In this document: piece by piece, positions 17,093-25,133 of the stretch | Position numbering within the stretch: the first letter of the stretch is position 1 | Layout: each line of letters begins with the position of its first letter | NCBI RefSeq assembly: GCF_039975415.1 | Contig: NZ_JBDWHD010000016.1 | Reading direction: 5' to 3' (one strand) | Length of the DNA stretch: 64,000 nucleotides | Origin: Ascidiaceihabitans sp039975415 | GTDB lineage: Bacteria; Pseudomonadota; Alphaproteobacteria; Rhodobacterales; Rhodobacteraceae | Program-made: the position numbers and the translations under genes | The notes under the pieces: generated by a model | Databases searched by the model: none | Seen by the model: only the letters and a program-made list of their open reading frames with translations | Told to the model about the DNA's origin: nothing

Positions 17093-18498
17093 CCACAAAC
17101 GGCAGCAGCTTTTGGACCAGTGGCGCCGTGCCGCTGATCGAGCCCGAGTTCCTCGGCAGCATCATCGGTGCCGCTTCTGATATTGCTCTTGTTGTTTCGG
17201 CCGAAGGCATGGTTCTGTCTGTTGTCCTAAATTCCAGTGAAGCCAGTTTCGGCGATCTTAGTCATTGGGAAGGGCGTTCGGTTCTGGACTTTCTGACCGA
17301 AGAAAGCATCACCAAGTTCAGGGCTGCTCATACGTCTTATTTGGCCGGTGACGTGCCGCAGAAATCGCTGGAATTGAACCATATCGATGCCGGCGCTTGG
17401 CAATATCCCGTCCGTTATACGTTTCATCGCTTTGGCCAGGAAAATGCCGCTTTGCTTTTGGGTCGCGACTTGCGCCCGATTGCCGAGACGCAACAGCAGT
17501 TGGTACAAGCACAGATCGCGCTTGAGCAAGGGTATGAGGCGCGCCGTGAGTTTGACGCCCGCTACCGTGTTGTCATGGGGCAAACGTCTGATGCGATAGT
17601 ATTTGTGGCGGCCCAGTCGGGGCGTATTGAAGATGCAAACGCGGGCGCGGCCGCGCTGTTCGGTGTAAAGCTTGACGCATTGGTCGGGTCTGGCTTGTCC
17701 TCTTTGGTGACAGAGCCATCTACCGGTGCAACTTTGGAAGCTTTGATGACGGCCACTTTGGGCGATGACCAAAGCGATGTGGTTGTGCGCTCTAAACGGG
17801 CCCAGTCGCAGTTGCGTTTGCGTCCTACTATTTTTAGATCTGGTGGTCAGCGGATGTTGATGTGTCAGGTATCGGATGTCGATGCGGCTGCACCGACCCC
17901 GGATACTGCGGCCCTTCAGGCCGCTGCATTGTTCCGAAAAAGCACCGACGCCATTGTGTTTACGGATGCAAAGGGTGTGATTGCATCGGTCAATGAGGGA
18001 TTTCTGGACTTGATTGGCGCGGCCCATCTGGCTGACGTTGTCGGAAAGTCTATGGCAGATTTCTTTGCACGCGGTCAGATTGATCTGGGCGTTTTGAAAG
18101 ATGCATCGGAACGCGCCAGCCCGATGCGCATGTATGCCACAAAGCTGCGCAATGAATTGGGCGGCACGACCCCCGTCGAGATTTCGGCCACGCGGTTGGA
18201 AGATGAAGACGTGGTTGGCTTTGGTATGATTTTGCGTGACGCCACGCGTGCGGATACCGTCCGCGGTGGCGCAGGCACCGGTGTGGGGGCGGCGGACCGC
18301 AATGTTGTGGATCTTGTTGGCTCTGCGTCTTTGAAAGATATCGTCGCCGAAACCACCGATGTTGTCGAGAAGATGTGCATTGAAGCGGCAGTTGCATTGA
18401 CTAAGAACAACCGGGTCGCTGCCGCCGAAATGTTGGGTTTGTCCCGCCAAAGCCTGTACGTCAAGTTGCGCAAATACGACCTTCTGAGCAAAGACTGA
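17089..18498 (+). CDS. ppsR: Photosynthesis gene repressor PpsR/CrtJ
   Basis: 469 aa. N-terminal domain, two PAS modules (YRVVMGQTSDAIVFVAAQ at about 155 and LFRKSTDAIVFTDAKG at about 280) and a C-terminal FIS-type helix-turn-helix (NNRVAAAEMLGLSRQSLYVK). Cys259 (MLMCQVSDV) and Cys430 (EKMCIEAA) lie close to the positions of the redox cysteines 251 and 424 of R. sphaeroides PpsR. It represses bch, crt and puc genes under oxygen via TGT-N12-ACA. Start ATG overlaps the ppaA stop; a longer frame begins inside ppaA. Confidence 0.96.
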   Translation: MTTNGSSFWTSGAVPLIEPEFLGSIIGAASDIALVVSAEGMVLSVVLNSSEASFGDLSHWEGRSVLDFLTEESITKFRAAHTSYLAGDVPQKSLELNHIDAGAWQYPVRYTFHRFGQENAALLLGRDLRPIAETQQQLVQAQIALEQGYEARREFDARYRVVMGQTSDAIVFVAAQSGRIEDANAGAAALFGVKLDALVGSGLSSLVTEPSTGATLEALMTATLGDDQSDVVVRSKRAQSQLRLRPTIFRSGGQRMLMCQVSDVDAAAPTPDTAALQAAALFRKSTDAIVFTDAKGVIASVNEGFLDLIGAAHLADVVGKSMADFFARGQIDLGVLKDASERASPMRMYATKLRNELGGTTPVEISATRLEDEDVVGFGMILRDATRADTVRGGAGTGVGAADRNVVDLVGSASLKDIVAETTDVVEKMCIEAAVALTKNNRVAAAEMLGLSRQSLYVKLRKYDLLSKD

Positions 18499-18519
18499 TC
18501 GTAAATTGACCGGCGGCGG

Positions 18520-18537
18520 GGTGCACCAAGGTGCACC
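18520..18537. repeat. Duplicated self-palindrome after ppsR
   Basis: GGTGCACC occurs twice, separated by AA, 21 bp after the ppsR stop. Each copy is its own reverse complement, so the pair is both a direct and an inverted repeat and can form a short hairpin. It could end ppsR transcription or bind a regulator before bchG. No T-run follows. Confidence 0.45.
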
Positions 18538-18601
18538 TTACCCAATAACCGCCCCTGTTGTGCATGTCGTCTGGTGTCCTGCCTCTTGCTTCGACTCAAA
18601 G

Positions 18602-18619
18602 TGTCAGCCATAGTTTACA
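18602..18619. promoter_or_regulatory. PpsR/CrtJ-type operator 1 of a tandem pair before bchG
   Basis: Perfect TGT-N12-ACA (TGTCAGCCATAGTTTACA) ending 1 base before the likely bchG ATG. Centre-to-centre distance to the next site is 24 bp, close to the tandem spacing used for cooperative CrtJ/PpsR binding. Confidence 0.82.
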
Positions 18620-18620
18620 C

Positions 18621-19520
18621 ATGACTGTAACTGATGTGATACAGATGCGCCGCTTTCCAGAGCCTGCTGCATCCCTACGCCTGATCAAACCTATCACATG
18701 GTTTCCACCGATGTGGGCCTATGTCTGCGGTTTGATCTCATCCGGTGCCTCGCCAGTTGGACAATGGCATCTGGTGATCCTTGGCATTTTATTGGCGGGT
18801 CCCATAGTCTGCGGCATGTCCCAAGCCGCCAATGACTGGTGTGATCGCCATGTTGACGCCATCAATGAACCGGACCGCCCTATTCCATCGGGCCGCATTC
18901 CGGGTCGGTGGGGCTTGTATATCGCTTTGGCCATGTCTGTTTTGTCGCTGGTTGTTGGCTGGCAGTTGGGAATTTGGGGCTTTGGTGCCACCGTCGTTGG
19001 TGTTTTGGCGGCATGGGCCTATTCGGCTGAACCCGTCCGGTTGAAGCGGTCGGGATGGTGGGGGCCGGGTCTGGTGGGCCTAAGCTACGAAAGCCTGCCG
19101 TGGTTTACGGGTGCGGCTGTTTTAAGTGCGGGGGCGCCGTCTGCGGCTGTTGTTGTCATCGCGTTGCTTTATGGCATTGGGGCGCATGGCATCATGACCC
19201 TGAATGATTTCAAGGCCTTGGAAGGGGACCGCCAGATGGGCGTCAATTCCTTGCCTGTGACGCTTGGTCCTGAGAAGGCTGCCAAGGTTGCCTGTTTTGT
19301 GATGGCTGTGCCGCAAGTCGTTGTGATTGCCTTGTTGGCGTTGTGGGATCGTCCCTTACATGCGCTTGGCGTGGCGGGCGTGTTGTTGGTTCAGTTCTGG
19401 GCCATGACCGTGATGTTCAAAGACCCTAAAGCCAAGGCGCCGTGGTACAATGGCACCGGCGTATTGCTTTATGTCAGCGGCATGATGATCGCGGCCTTCG
19501 CGTTGCGGGGCATGGCATGA
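18621..19520 (+). CDS. bchG: Bacteriochlorophyll synthase (prenyltransferase)
   Basis: 299 aa, UbiA-type membrane prenyltransferase esterifying bacteriochlorophyllide a with geranylgeranyl diphosphate. Diphosphate/Mg motifs NDWCDRHVDAINEPDRPIPS and NDFKALEGDRQMG are both intact, and LIKPITWFPPMWAY is the family N-terminus. The start at 18621 (MTVTDVIQMRRF) gives the usual length; ATG 18645 is the alternative. No clear ribosome site precedes either, so a leaderless or weakly initiated message is possible. 4-bp overlap with the next gene. Confidence 0.95.
   Translation: MTVTDVIQMRRFPEPAASLRLIKPITWFPPMWAYVCGLISSGASPVGQWHLVILGILLAGPIVCGMSQAANDWCDRHVDAINEPDRPIPSGRIPGRWGLYIALAMSVLSLVVGWQLGIWGFGATVVGVLAAWAYSAEPVRLKRSGWWGPGLVGLSYESLPWFTGAAVLSAGAPSAAVVVIALLYGIGAHGIMTLNDFKALEGDRQMGVNSLPVTLGPEKAAKVACFVMAVPQVVVIALLALWDRPLHALGVAGVLLVQFWAMTVMFKDPKAKAPWYNGTGVLLYVSGMMIAAFALRGMA
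18626..18643. promoter_or_regulatory. PpsR/CrtJ-type operator 2 of a tandem pair, within the bchG 5' end
   Basis: Perfect TGT-N12-ACA (TGTAACTGATGTGATACA), 6 bp after the first. If bchG starts at 18621 it covers codons 2-8; if it starts at the ATG at 18645 both sites are upstream. It suggests that bchG and its downstream genes have their own repressible promoter inside the ppaA-idi run. Confidence 0.8.
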
Positions 19521-20773
19521 TCGGCTGGGGCACATTGATCCGTTTGTGTCTGGTCAACGCGGCAATCGGCGGGTTGGCGGCACTGCCTGTGAACCTGTTC
19601 AACCGCTTGATGACGGTAGAGTTGTCATGGCCCGCCCTTTTGCCCGGTTTGTTGGTGGCTTTGCACTATGCTGTGCAACTGACACGGCCTGCTTGGGGGC
19701 ATCGCTCTGACGTAAAGGGTGGCCGTACGGTGTTTATTTTGGGCGGTTTGGTGTTGGTCAGTCTTGGCGTGATCAGCAGTGCCTATGGTATTCTGGTCGC
19801 CAGCGGTGCGCCAATGATGGCGTTGGCGGTCTGGATTGTGTCTTACACCGCGATCGGGATGGGGATCGGGGCGGCTGGCACCTCGTTCTTGGCATTGTTG
19901 GCTGCAGCGTCAGGATCGCGCAAAGGGGCAGCCGCAACTTTGGCGTGGCTGTTTTTGATCGCGGGCGCGATTGCGGCATCCATTGGAACTGGCATCGCGT
20001 TGGAGCCGTACAGCGCAGAACGCTTGTTGGTGATTGTCTCTATCGTCTGCGCGATCGCTTGTGTCGTGGCCTTGCTGGCAACCTTGGGTGTTGAACAGCA
20101 TGTTCCCCCCACAACGATGGACCCCGCCACGCCTTTACGCGACGCTTTGCGCCAGACATGGGCAGACCCTGCTGCCCGGCAATTCACTGGATTTGTGTTT
20201 CTGTCGATCCTTGCGTTCTATTTGTCCGAGCTGATCCTTGAACCGTTTGCGGGCCACATCCACGGGTTATCACCCGAAGACAGCACCAAACTGTCGGGGG
20301 GCAAGGATGGTGCCGCGTTGCTTGGCATGATCGGGGCTGGCGTGTTGTCGCATTTCCGCTTTGGTTCATTGCGCATCTGGGCCATTGCAGGGTGTTTGAT
20401 TTCGGCGACAGGATTGCTGGCCTTGGCAGCAGGGCTGCCTTTGGTGCCTGCGACGGTGGTGCTGGGTCTGGGCAACGGGTTGTTTGTGGTCGGCGCCATC
20501 GGATCAATGATGCAGCTGGCGGCGGCGCATCAGGACGCCACCGGCACGCGCATGGGTGTCTTTGGCGCGGCCCAAGCCGTTGCCGCAGGTTTGGCGGGTT
20601 TGATTGCCACAGGCATGTTGGATTTGGCGCGTTTTGTGGCCAGCGATGCCCATGCCTATGCGTCTGTCTTTACGCTTGAGGCTGTCTTGTTTCTGGCAGC
20701 TGCGGTTATGGCGGCGCGGATCATGGCGCGGCCTGACGATTTGAAAAATGCAACAATGGTTCCGGGAGAATGA
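19517..20773 (+). CDS. PucC-family MFS protein between bchG and bchP
   Basis: 418 aa, about 12 membrane segments, paralogue of lhaA: ALPVNLFNRLMTVELSWPA corresponds to LNRVMIVELSVPA, then RPAWGHRSD and LSELILEPFAGHIHGL. This position (bchG-ORF428-bchP) is conserved in Rhodobacter and Roseobacter. Probably handles bacteriochlorophyll delivery to antenna assembly, but the exact role is not established. Start overlaps the bchG stop by 4 bp. Confidence 0.92.
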   Translation: MIGWGTLIRLCLVNAAIGGLAALPVNLFNRLMTVELSWPALLPGLLVALHYAVQLTRPAWGHRSDVKGGRTVFILGGLVLVSLGVISSAYGILVASGAPMMALAVWIVSYTAIGMGIGAAGTSFLALLAAASGSRKGAAATLAWLFLIAGAIAASIGTGIALEPYSAERLLVIVSIVCAIACVVALLATLGVEQHVPPTTMDPATPLRDALRQTWADPAARQFTGFVFLSILAFYLSELILEPFAGHIHGLSPEDSTKLSGGKDGAALLGMIGAGVLSHFRFGSLRIWAIAGCLISATGLLALAAGLPLVPATVVLGLGNGLFVVGAIGSMMQLAAAHQDATGTRMGVFGAAQAVAAGLAGLIATGMLDLARFVASDAHAYASVFTLEAVLFLAAAVMAARIMARPDDLKNATMVPGE

Positions 20774-20776
20774 GAT

Positions 20777-21955
20777 ATGTTTGATGTCGTCGTTGTAGGT
20801 GGTGGGCCGTCCGGTGCCACAGCCGCTGAGGATCTGGTCCGTTCCGGCCATAAGGTCGCGCTGCTGGACCGCGAGGGCCGCATCAAACCCTGTGGCGGGG
20901 CCATTCCACCGCGCCTGATGCAGGATTTCTTTATCGAGGACGCGCAACTGGTCGCCAAGGTGAACACGGCGCGCATGATCTCGCCCACAGGCCGCCATGT
21001 GGATATCCCGATTGAGAACGGCTTTGTCGGCATGGTGGATCGCAAGGATTTTGACCCTTTCCTGCGCAAACGCGCTGTAGATGCAGGGGCAGATTATTAC
21101 ACAGGCACTTTTGTGCGCATTGAGCGTCCTGAAGGCACACCTGTGGTCATTTTCCGCGACAAGGAAACGCAGGAAGAACGCGAACTGCCCTGCAAGCTGG
21201 TGATTGGGGCCGATGGGGCGAAGTCCCGCGTGGGGCTGGCAGAGGTCAAAGACGCCGACAAAGTGCCACTGGTTTTTGCCTATCACGAGATTATCAAAGC
21301 GCCCGAAAAGACCGAGATCTACGATCCGGTGCGCTGTGACGTGATTTATGATGGCGCGATTTCGCCGGATTTCTATGGCTGGGTTTTCCCGCATGGAGAC
21401 AGTGCGAGTGTGGGGATGGGGTCGGAACTGTCCTCGGTGAACCTCAAGGATGCGACGGCGGCATTGCGCAAGGCGTCGGGTCTTGAACATTGCGAGACGC
21501 TGCGCAAGGAAGGTGCGCCCATTCCGTTGAAGCCTATGGACCGTTGGGACAATGGCAAGGATGTGATCTTGGCAGGGGATGCTGCTGGCGTTGTGGCGCC
21601 ATCATCAGGCGAAGGCATCTATTACGCGATGGTCGGGGGGCGTGTGGCCGCGACGGCCTGTGCTGCGACTTTGGCGTCTGGTCGTGTGAAAGACCTGCGA
21701 CTGGCGCGCAAGCTGTTCATGAAGGAACACAAGATGGTGTTTCGCGTCCTCGCGTCCATGCAAAACGCCTATTACCGCAACGATGACCGCCGCGAACGCT
21801 TTGTATCCCTGTGCCACGATGTTGATGTGCAGCGCCTGACCTTCGAGGCCTACATGAACAAGAAGCTGGTGCGCGCGAACCCCTTGGCGCATCTGAAAAT
21901 TGGCATTAAGAACATGGCGCATCTGACCGGATTGGTGAAAGCGAACCACGTATGA
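20777..21955 (+). CDS. bchP: Geranylgeranyl bacteriochlorophyll reductase
   Basis: 392 aa FAD/NADPH enzyme reducing the geranylgeranyl tail to phytyl. Dinucleotide motif VVVVGGGPSGATAAEDL at residues 4-20, the CGGAIPP block, and the second FAD motif VILAGDAAGVVAPSSGEGI. Three bases after the preceding gene, with GGGAGA upstream, and a 4-bp overlap with idi. Full length. Confidence 0.96.
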   Translation: MFDVVVVGGGPSGATAAEDLVRSGHKVALLDREGRIKPCGGAIPPRLMQDFFIEDAQLVAKVNTARMISPTGRHVDIPIENGFVGMVDRKDFDPFLRKRAVDAGADYYTGTFVRIERPEGTPVVIFRDKETQEERELPCKLVIGADGAKSRVGLAEVKDADKVPLVFAYHEIIKAPEKTEIYDPVRCDVIYDGAISPDFYGWVFPHGDSASVGMGSELSSVNLKDATAALRKASGLEHCETLRKEGAPIPLKPMDRWDNGKDVILAGDAAGVVAPSSGEGIYYAMVGGRVAATACAATLASGRVKDLRLARKLFMKEHKMVFRVLASMQNAYYRNDDRRERFVSLCHDVDVQRLTFEAYMNKKLVRANPLAHLKIGIKNMAHLTGLVKANHV

Positions 21956-22479
21956 GCATTATGATCCCCGCATGGGTCGATGGCACGCTGGTGCCTGTCG
22001 AAAAGCTGGAAGCCCATGTGAAAGGGCTGCGCCATAAGGCTGTGTCGGTGTTTGTGCTGCGGGGGTCCGAAATGCTGTTGCAGCGCCGTGCCTTGGGCAA
22101 ATACCACACGCCGGGGCTATGGGCGAACACGTGCTGCACGCACCCCGATTGGGATGAAGCGCCCTTGGCCTGCGCGCAGCGGCGTCTGGACGAGGAATTG
22201 GGGATCACTTGCGTGACGCCCGAATTCCGCCAGAACCTTGAATATCGCGCTGACGTAGGCGGGGATTTGATCGAACACGAAGTTGTGGATGTGTTTGTGG
22301 CCCATGCGGGCGATGATTTCACCATGACGCTGAACCCCGACGAGGTGATGGAGGCCGAATGGGTCGACCACCACGAAGTCCGCCGCCGCATCGATGCCAA
22401 TCCCGATGCGTTCACCCCATGGATGCGCATCTACATGGATCAACATGCAGATGCGATTTTTGGGAACGAACTGGTTTAG
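21952..22479 (+). CDS. idi: Isopentenyl-diphosphate delta-isomerase, type I
   Basis: 175 aa Nudix-fold enzyme interconverting IPP and DMAPP. The active-site Cys is in WANTCCTHP, the Nudix-like helix is RRLDEELGI, and the catalytic Glu region is DPDE-like LNPDEVMEAEWVDH. It closes the photosynthesis cluster and presumably boosts prenyl supply for the tail and carotenoids. It overlaps the convergent next gene by 4 bp, so there is no room for a separate terminator. Confidence 0.95.
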   Translation: MSIMIPAWVDGTLVPVEKLEAHVKGLRHKAVSVFVLRGSEMLLQRRALGKYHTPGLWANTCCTHPDWDEAPLACAQRRLDEELGITCVTPEFRQNLEYRADVGGDLIEHEVVDVFVAHAGDDFTMTLNPDEVMEAEWVDHHEVRRRIDANPDAFTPWMRIYMDQHADAIFGNELV

Positions 22480-23162
22480 GTAATCTGGACGTCCAGCGTG
22501 CCGACCCCATCCACACCGCCCGTCAAAACATCACCCTTTTGTACAGCACCTACACCCGCAGGGGTACCTGTCATGATCAGGTCTCCGGGTGCCAGCGTCA
22601 CGTAACGCGACAGGTAAGCCACGTGGTCATTCACGGACCAAATCATGTCCGCAATATCAGCATCCTGCCGTGGTTCATCGTTTACATTCAACCAGATACG
22701 CCCTTGCGTTAGGCTTGCAATGTCCGCCATAGGGCGGATCGCCGACATAGGCGCGGACTGATCAAAGCCTTTGGACATGTCCCATGGGCGGCGCGTGTCT
22801 TTGGCCGATTGTTGCAAATCCCGGCGGGTAAAGTCGATGCCGACAGCCGCGCCCCAAATGTGGGCGGGCACGTCCTGCGGGGCGATGTTCGCACCACCTG
22901 TTCCGAGCGCCACAACCAGTTCGATTTCATGGTGCAGGTCTTGGGTTTGCACCGGATAGGGCAAGGCGCAGGGGCAATCGACCACGGCATCGGCAGGTTT
23001 GGTGAAGAAAAACGGTGGCTCACGATCGGGATCATTGCCCATCTCGCGGGCGTGCGCCTCATAGTTGCGCCCCACACAAAATATGCGGCGCACAGGGAAC
23101 CTATTGGTGGTGTTTTCGACGGCGACACTGGCTTGGACAGGTGGGGTTAGGACAAAGGTCAT
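22476..23162 (-). CDS. Fumarylacetoacetate hydrolase family protein (fumarylpyruvate hydrolase-like)
   Basis: 228 aa. FAH-fold motifs: RIFCVGRNYEAHAREMG, PPFFFTKPADAVV, the metal-binding HHEIELVVALG, GVDFT-like AVGIDFTRRDLQ and LIMTGTPAGVG. It probably cleaves a beta-diketo acid in aromatic or amino-acid degradation. Fumarylpyruvate hydrolase of the gentisate pathway is the closest type by motif, but no gentisate genes are adjacent. Start MTFVLTPP chosen with AAGAAG upstream; another ATG lies 13 codons earlier. Convergent with idi. Confidence 0.85.
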   Translation of the reverse strand: MTFVLTPPVQASVAVENTTNRFPVRRIFCVGRNYEAHAREMGNDPDREPPFFFTKPADAVVDCPCALPYPVQTQDLHHEIELVVALGTGGANIAPQDVPAHIWGAAVGIDFTRRDLQQSAKDTRRPWDMSKGFDQSAPMSAIRPMADIASLTQGRIWLNVNDEPRQDADIADMIWSVNDHVAYLSRYVTLAPGDLIMTGTPAGVGAVQKGDVLTGGVDGVGTLDVQIT

Positions 23163-23371
23163 GGGCACTTCTTTATATGTGTTTGTCTGTTGCCCCGTCA
23201 TAACACGGCAAATCTGTGCAGAGGAAATCTAATGTTAAGTTTCACTCTTTAGGTCTTGTGGCAACGGTATCGGAGTTCGCGGAAAGAATATGGTTGTCTT
23301 GGAAGATATTTCTGCGGGCTCCGGTACGAATGCGCGGCTTTTGGGGGTGCGTTTTGAGCTCGGCTAAAGTG

Positions 23372-24211
23372 ATGGAATGGCAAGGGCCTGAATGGGAGCT
23401 TACCCAAAGCGACTTTGAATATGTTTCGGATTTGGCAAGGGCAAAATTTGGGCTGGATTTGTCAGACGCCAAGCGGTCATTGATTTATTCCCGATTGGCC
23501 AAACGTATGAAGGCGTTGGGATACACAGAGTTTTCACGGTATTTGGCGCGATTGAACGGCCCTGACGCAAAGGCCGAGATGGACGAATTGCTGTCTGTTC
23601 TGACAACAAACATCACGCATTTCTTTCGTGAAGAACATCATTTTCACACTTTAGAAACCAAGGTGCTCCCACAGCTGATCGATGCGGCCCGTGCGGGGGG
23701 GCGCGTGCGTTTGTGGTCAGCGGGGTGTTCTTCGGGACAAGAACCCTTTTCGATGGCAATGGTTGTTTTGAATATGTTTCCTGACGCCACAAAATATGAC
23801 TTCAAAATTCTGGCAACAGATATTGACCCGGTCGTTGTTCAGGCGGGCATGCGTGCGACCTATTCCGAATCCAAAATGGATGGATTGCCAAAAAATTTAC
23901 GCGACAAGTTTGTGATACAGGAACGGCCTCCGCAAAGAGGGTTGCGCGTGACACAAAACGTGCAGGATTTGGTGACCTTCCGTGTCTTGAACCTGATCGA
24001 ACCCTTACCCATGCATGGTCCGTTTGATGCAGTGTTCTGCCGGAATGTAACGATCTATTTCGACAAGGCGACACAAGCCAACGTCTGGGATCAGATATGC
24101 AAAGTCATGCGCAGTGGTGCCTATCTTTTCATTGGCCATTCGGAACGCATTTCAGGACCGGCGACCACGAGCATGAAGAAGGAAGGTTTCACGACCTTGC
24201 GCAAAGAATGA
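23372..24211 (+). CDS. cheR: CheR-type protein-glutamate methyltransferase
   Basis: 279 aa from ATG 23372. The N-terminal helical CheR domain includes TTNITHFFREEHHF. The SAM domain carries VRLWSAGCSSGQEPFSMAM, LATDIDPVVV, FDAVFCRNVTIYFD and the closing FIGHSE. It methylates chemoreceptor glutamates. TTG at 23354 or GTG at 23369 are alternative starts; the longer frame to 23216 lacks family similarity. No receptor, CheA, CheW or CheB gene is nearby; only cheD follows. Confidence 0.9.
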   Translation: MEWQGPEWELTQSDFEYVSDLARAKFGLDLSDAKRSLIYSRLAKRMKALGYTEFSRYLARLNGPDAKAEMDELLSVLTTNITHFFREEHHFHTLETKVLPQLIDAARAGGRVRLWSAGCSSGQEPFSMAMVVLNMFPDATKYDFKILATDIDPVVVQAGMRATYSESKMDGLPKNLRDKFVIQERPPQRGLRVTQNVQDLVTFRVLNLIEPLPMHGPFDAVFCRNVTIYFDKATQANVWDQICKVMRSGAYLFIGHSERISGPATTSMKKEGFTTLRKE

Positions 24212-24298
24212 AGGGGCGTTGGGGATTGCATCGGCATGTCGCACATCTGGAACGGTGCGCTGATAAACTTTGCTTCAGCGATTTTTACAACGGAATGA

Positions 24299-24838
24299 GT
24301 GAAGAACATGTCTTCGCATGAAATGAAGCGCCAAAGCGTAATCCAGGGCGAATGTTACGTCACGAATGATCGGTTTGTTGAATATTCGACGGTTCTTGGG
24401 TCGTGCGTTGCCGTATGTTTGTACGAACCCGACGCTATGGTGGGTGGGATGAACCATTTCTTGCTGCCTGGCAGTTTGGAAGACGCGACAGGGGACATGA
24501 AATACGGCGCGTATTCAATGGAGCTGTTGATCAACGGGTTGCTAAAACTTGGTGCTGATCGTTTCAAACTTGAAGCCAAGATTTTTGGAGGAAGCCATAT
24601 CAGTGCTTCCTCACATCAGATTGGGCTAAAAAACCAGATTTTCACCAAGGAATTCCTGTACCGAGAAGGAATCCCCTGCATTGCCGAAAATCTTGGTGGG
24701 CCTTACGCGCGGAAATTGCAGTTTGTTCCAACCACCGGAAAGGTGCGTCATTTACTTATCCCGGCCAACGAATACCCCAAAGACGAAGCGGTTAAACCCA
24801 TCACGCAGGGCGGATTTTCCTGGGTTGAGCTGTTTTAA
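24299..24838 (+). CDS. cheD: CheD-type chemoreceptor glutamine deamidase
   Basis: 179 aa with a GTG start (ATG at 24308 is an alternative). The catalytic Cys is in TVLGSCVAVCLYEP and the His in GGMNHFLLPG; the later IFGGS and the N-x-GG segment NLGGPYAR fit the family. CheD deamidates receptor Gln to Glu, making CheR substrates. 87 bp separate it from cheR, same strand. Confidence 0.92.
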   Translation: MKNMSSHEMKRQSVIQGECYVTNDRFVEYSTVLGSCVAVCLYEPDAMVGGMNHFLLPGSLEDATGDMKYGAYSMELLINGLLKLGADRFKLEAKIFGGSHISASSHQIGLKNQIFTKEFLYREGIPCIAENLGGPYARKLQFVPTTGKVRHLLIPANEYPKDEAVKPITQGGFSWVELF

Positions 24839-25024
24839 GAAAACGACGGCGTCATAGGGGGCGTTGAAAGCTGTTCTGCACTTAGCTGTTGCGTCGGACA
24901 ACGACATGTTTAGCCCCGAGTGGCATGGCGCGTCTTTTTAAATTTGAAAACCTATCGGGTTTGGAAAAGCCTATTTTGCACAAAACGCGACAAAAATTTT
25001 GAACTGATGAGATCCTACATTTCA

Positions 25025-25045
25025 GAAAACGCAAAATGCGTTTTC
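25025..25045. terminator. Hairpin between cheD and hpsN
   Basis: GAAAACGCA-AAA-TGCGTTTTC, a 9-bp perfect stem, 187 bp after the cheD stop. The T-run is inside the 3' arm. It could terminate cheD or act as an operator for the sulfonate genes starting 89 bp later. The rest of the 24839-25133 gap shows no gene I can support. Confidence 0.4.
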
Positions 25046-25133
25046 GAGTTCCTGTGTTTGAGGATTATGGTTTGTGGCCTGTCCCCCCGATGTGACAAGA
25101 CCAGCCTAACCCTGACAACGCATGGAGCAGACT

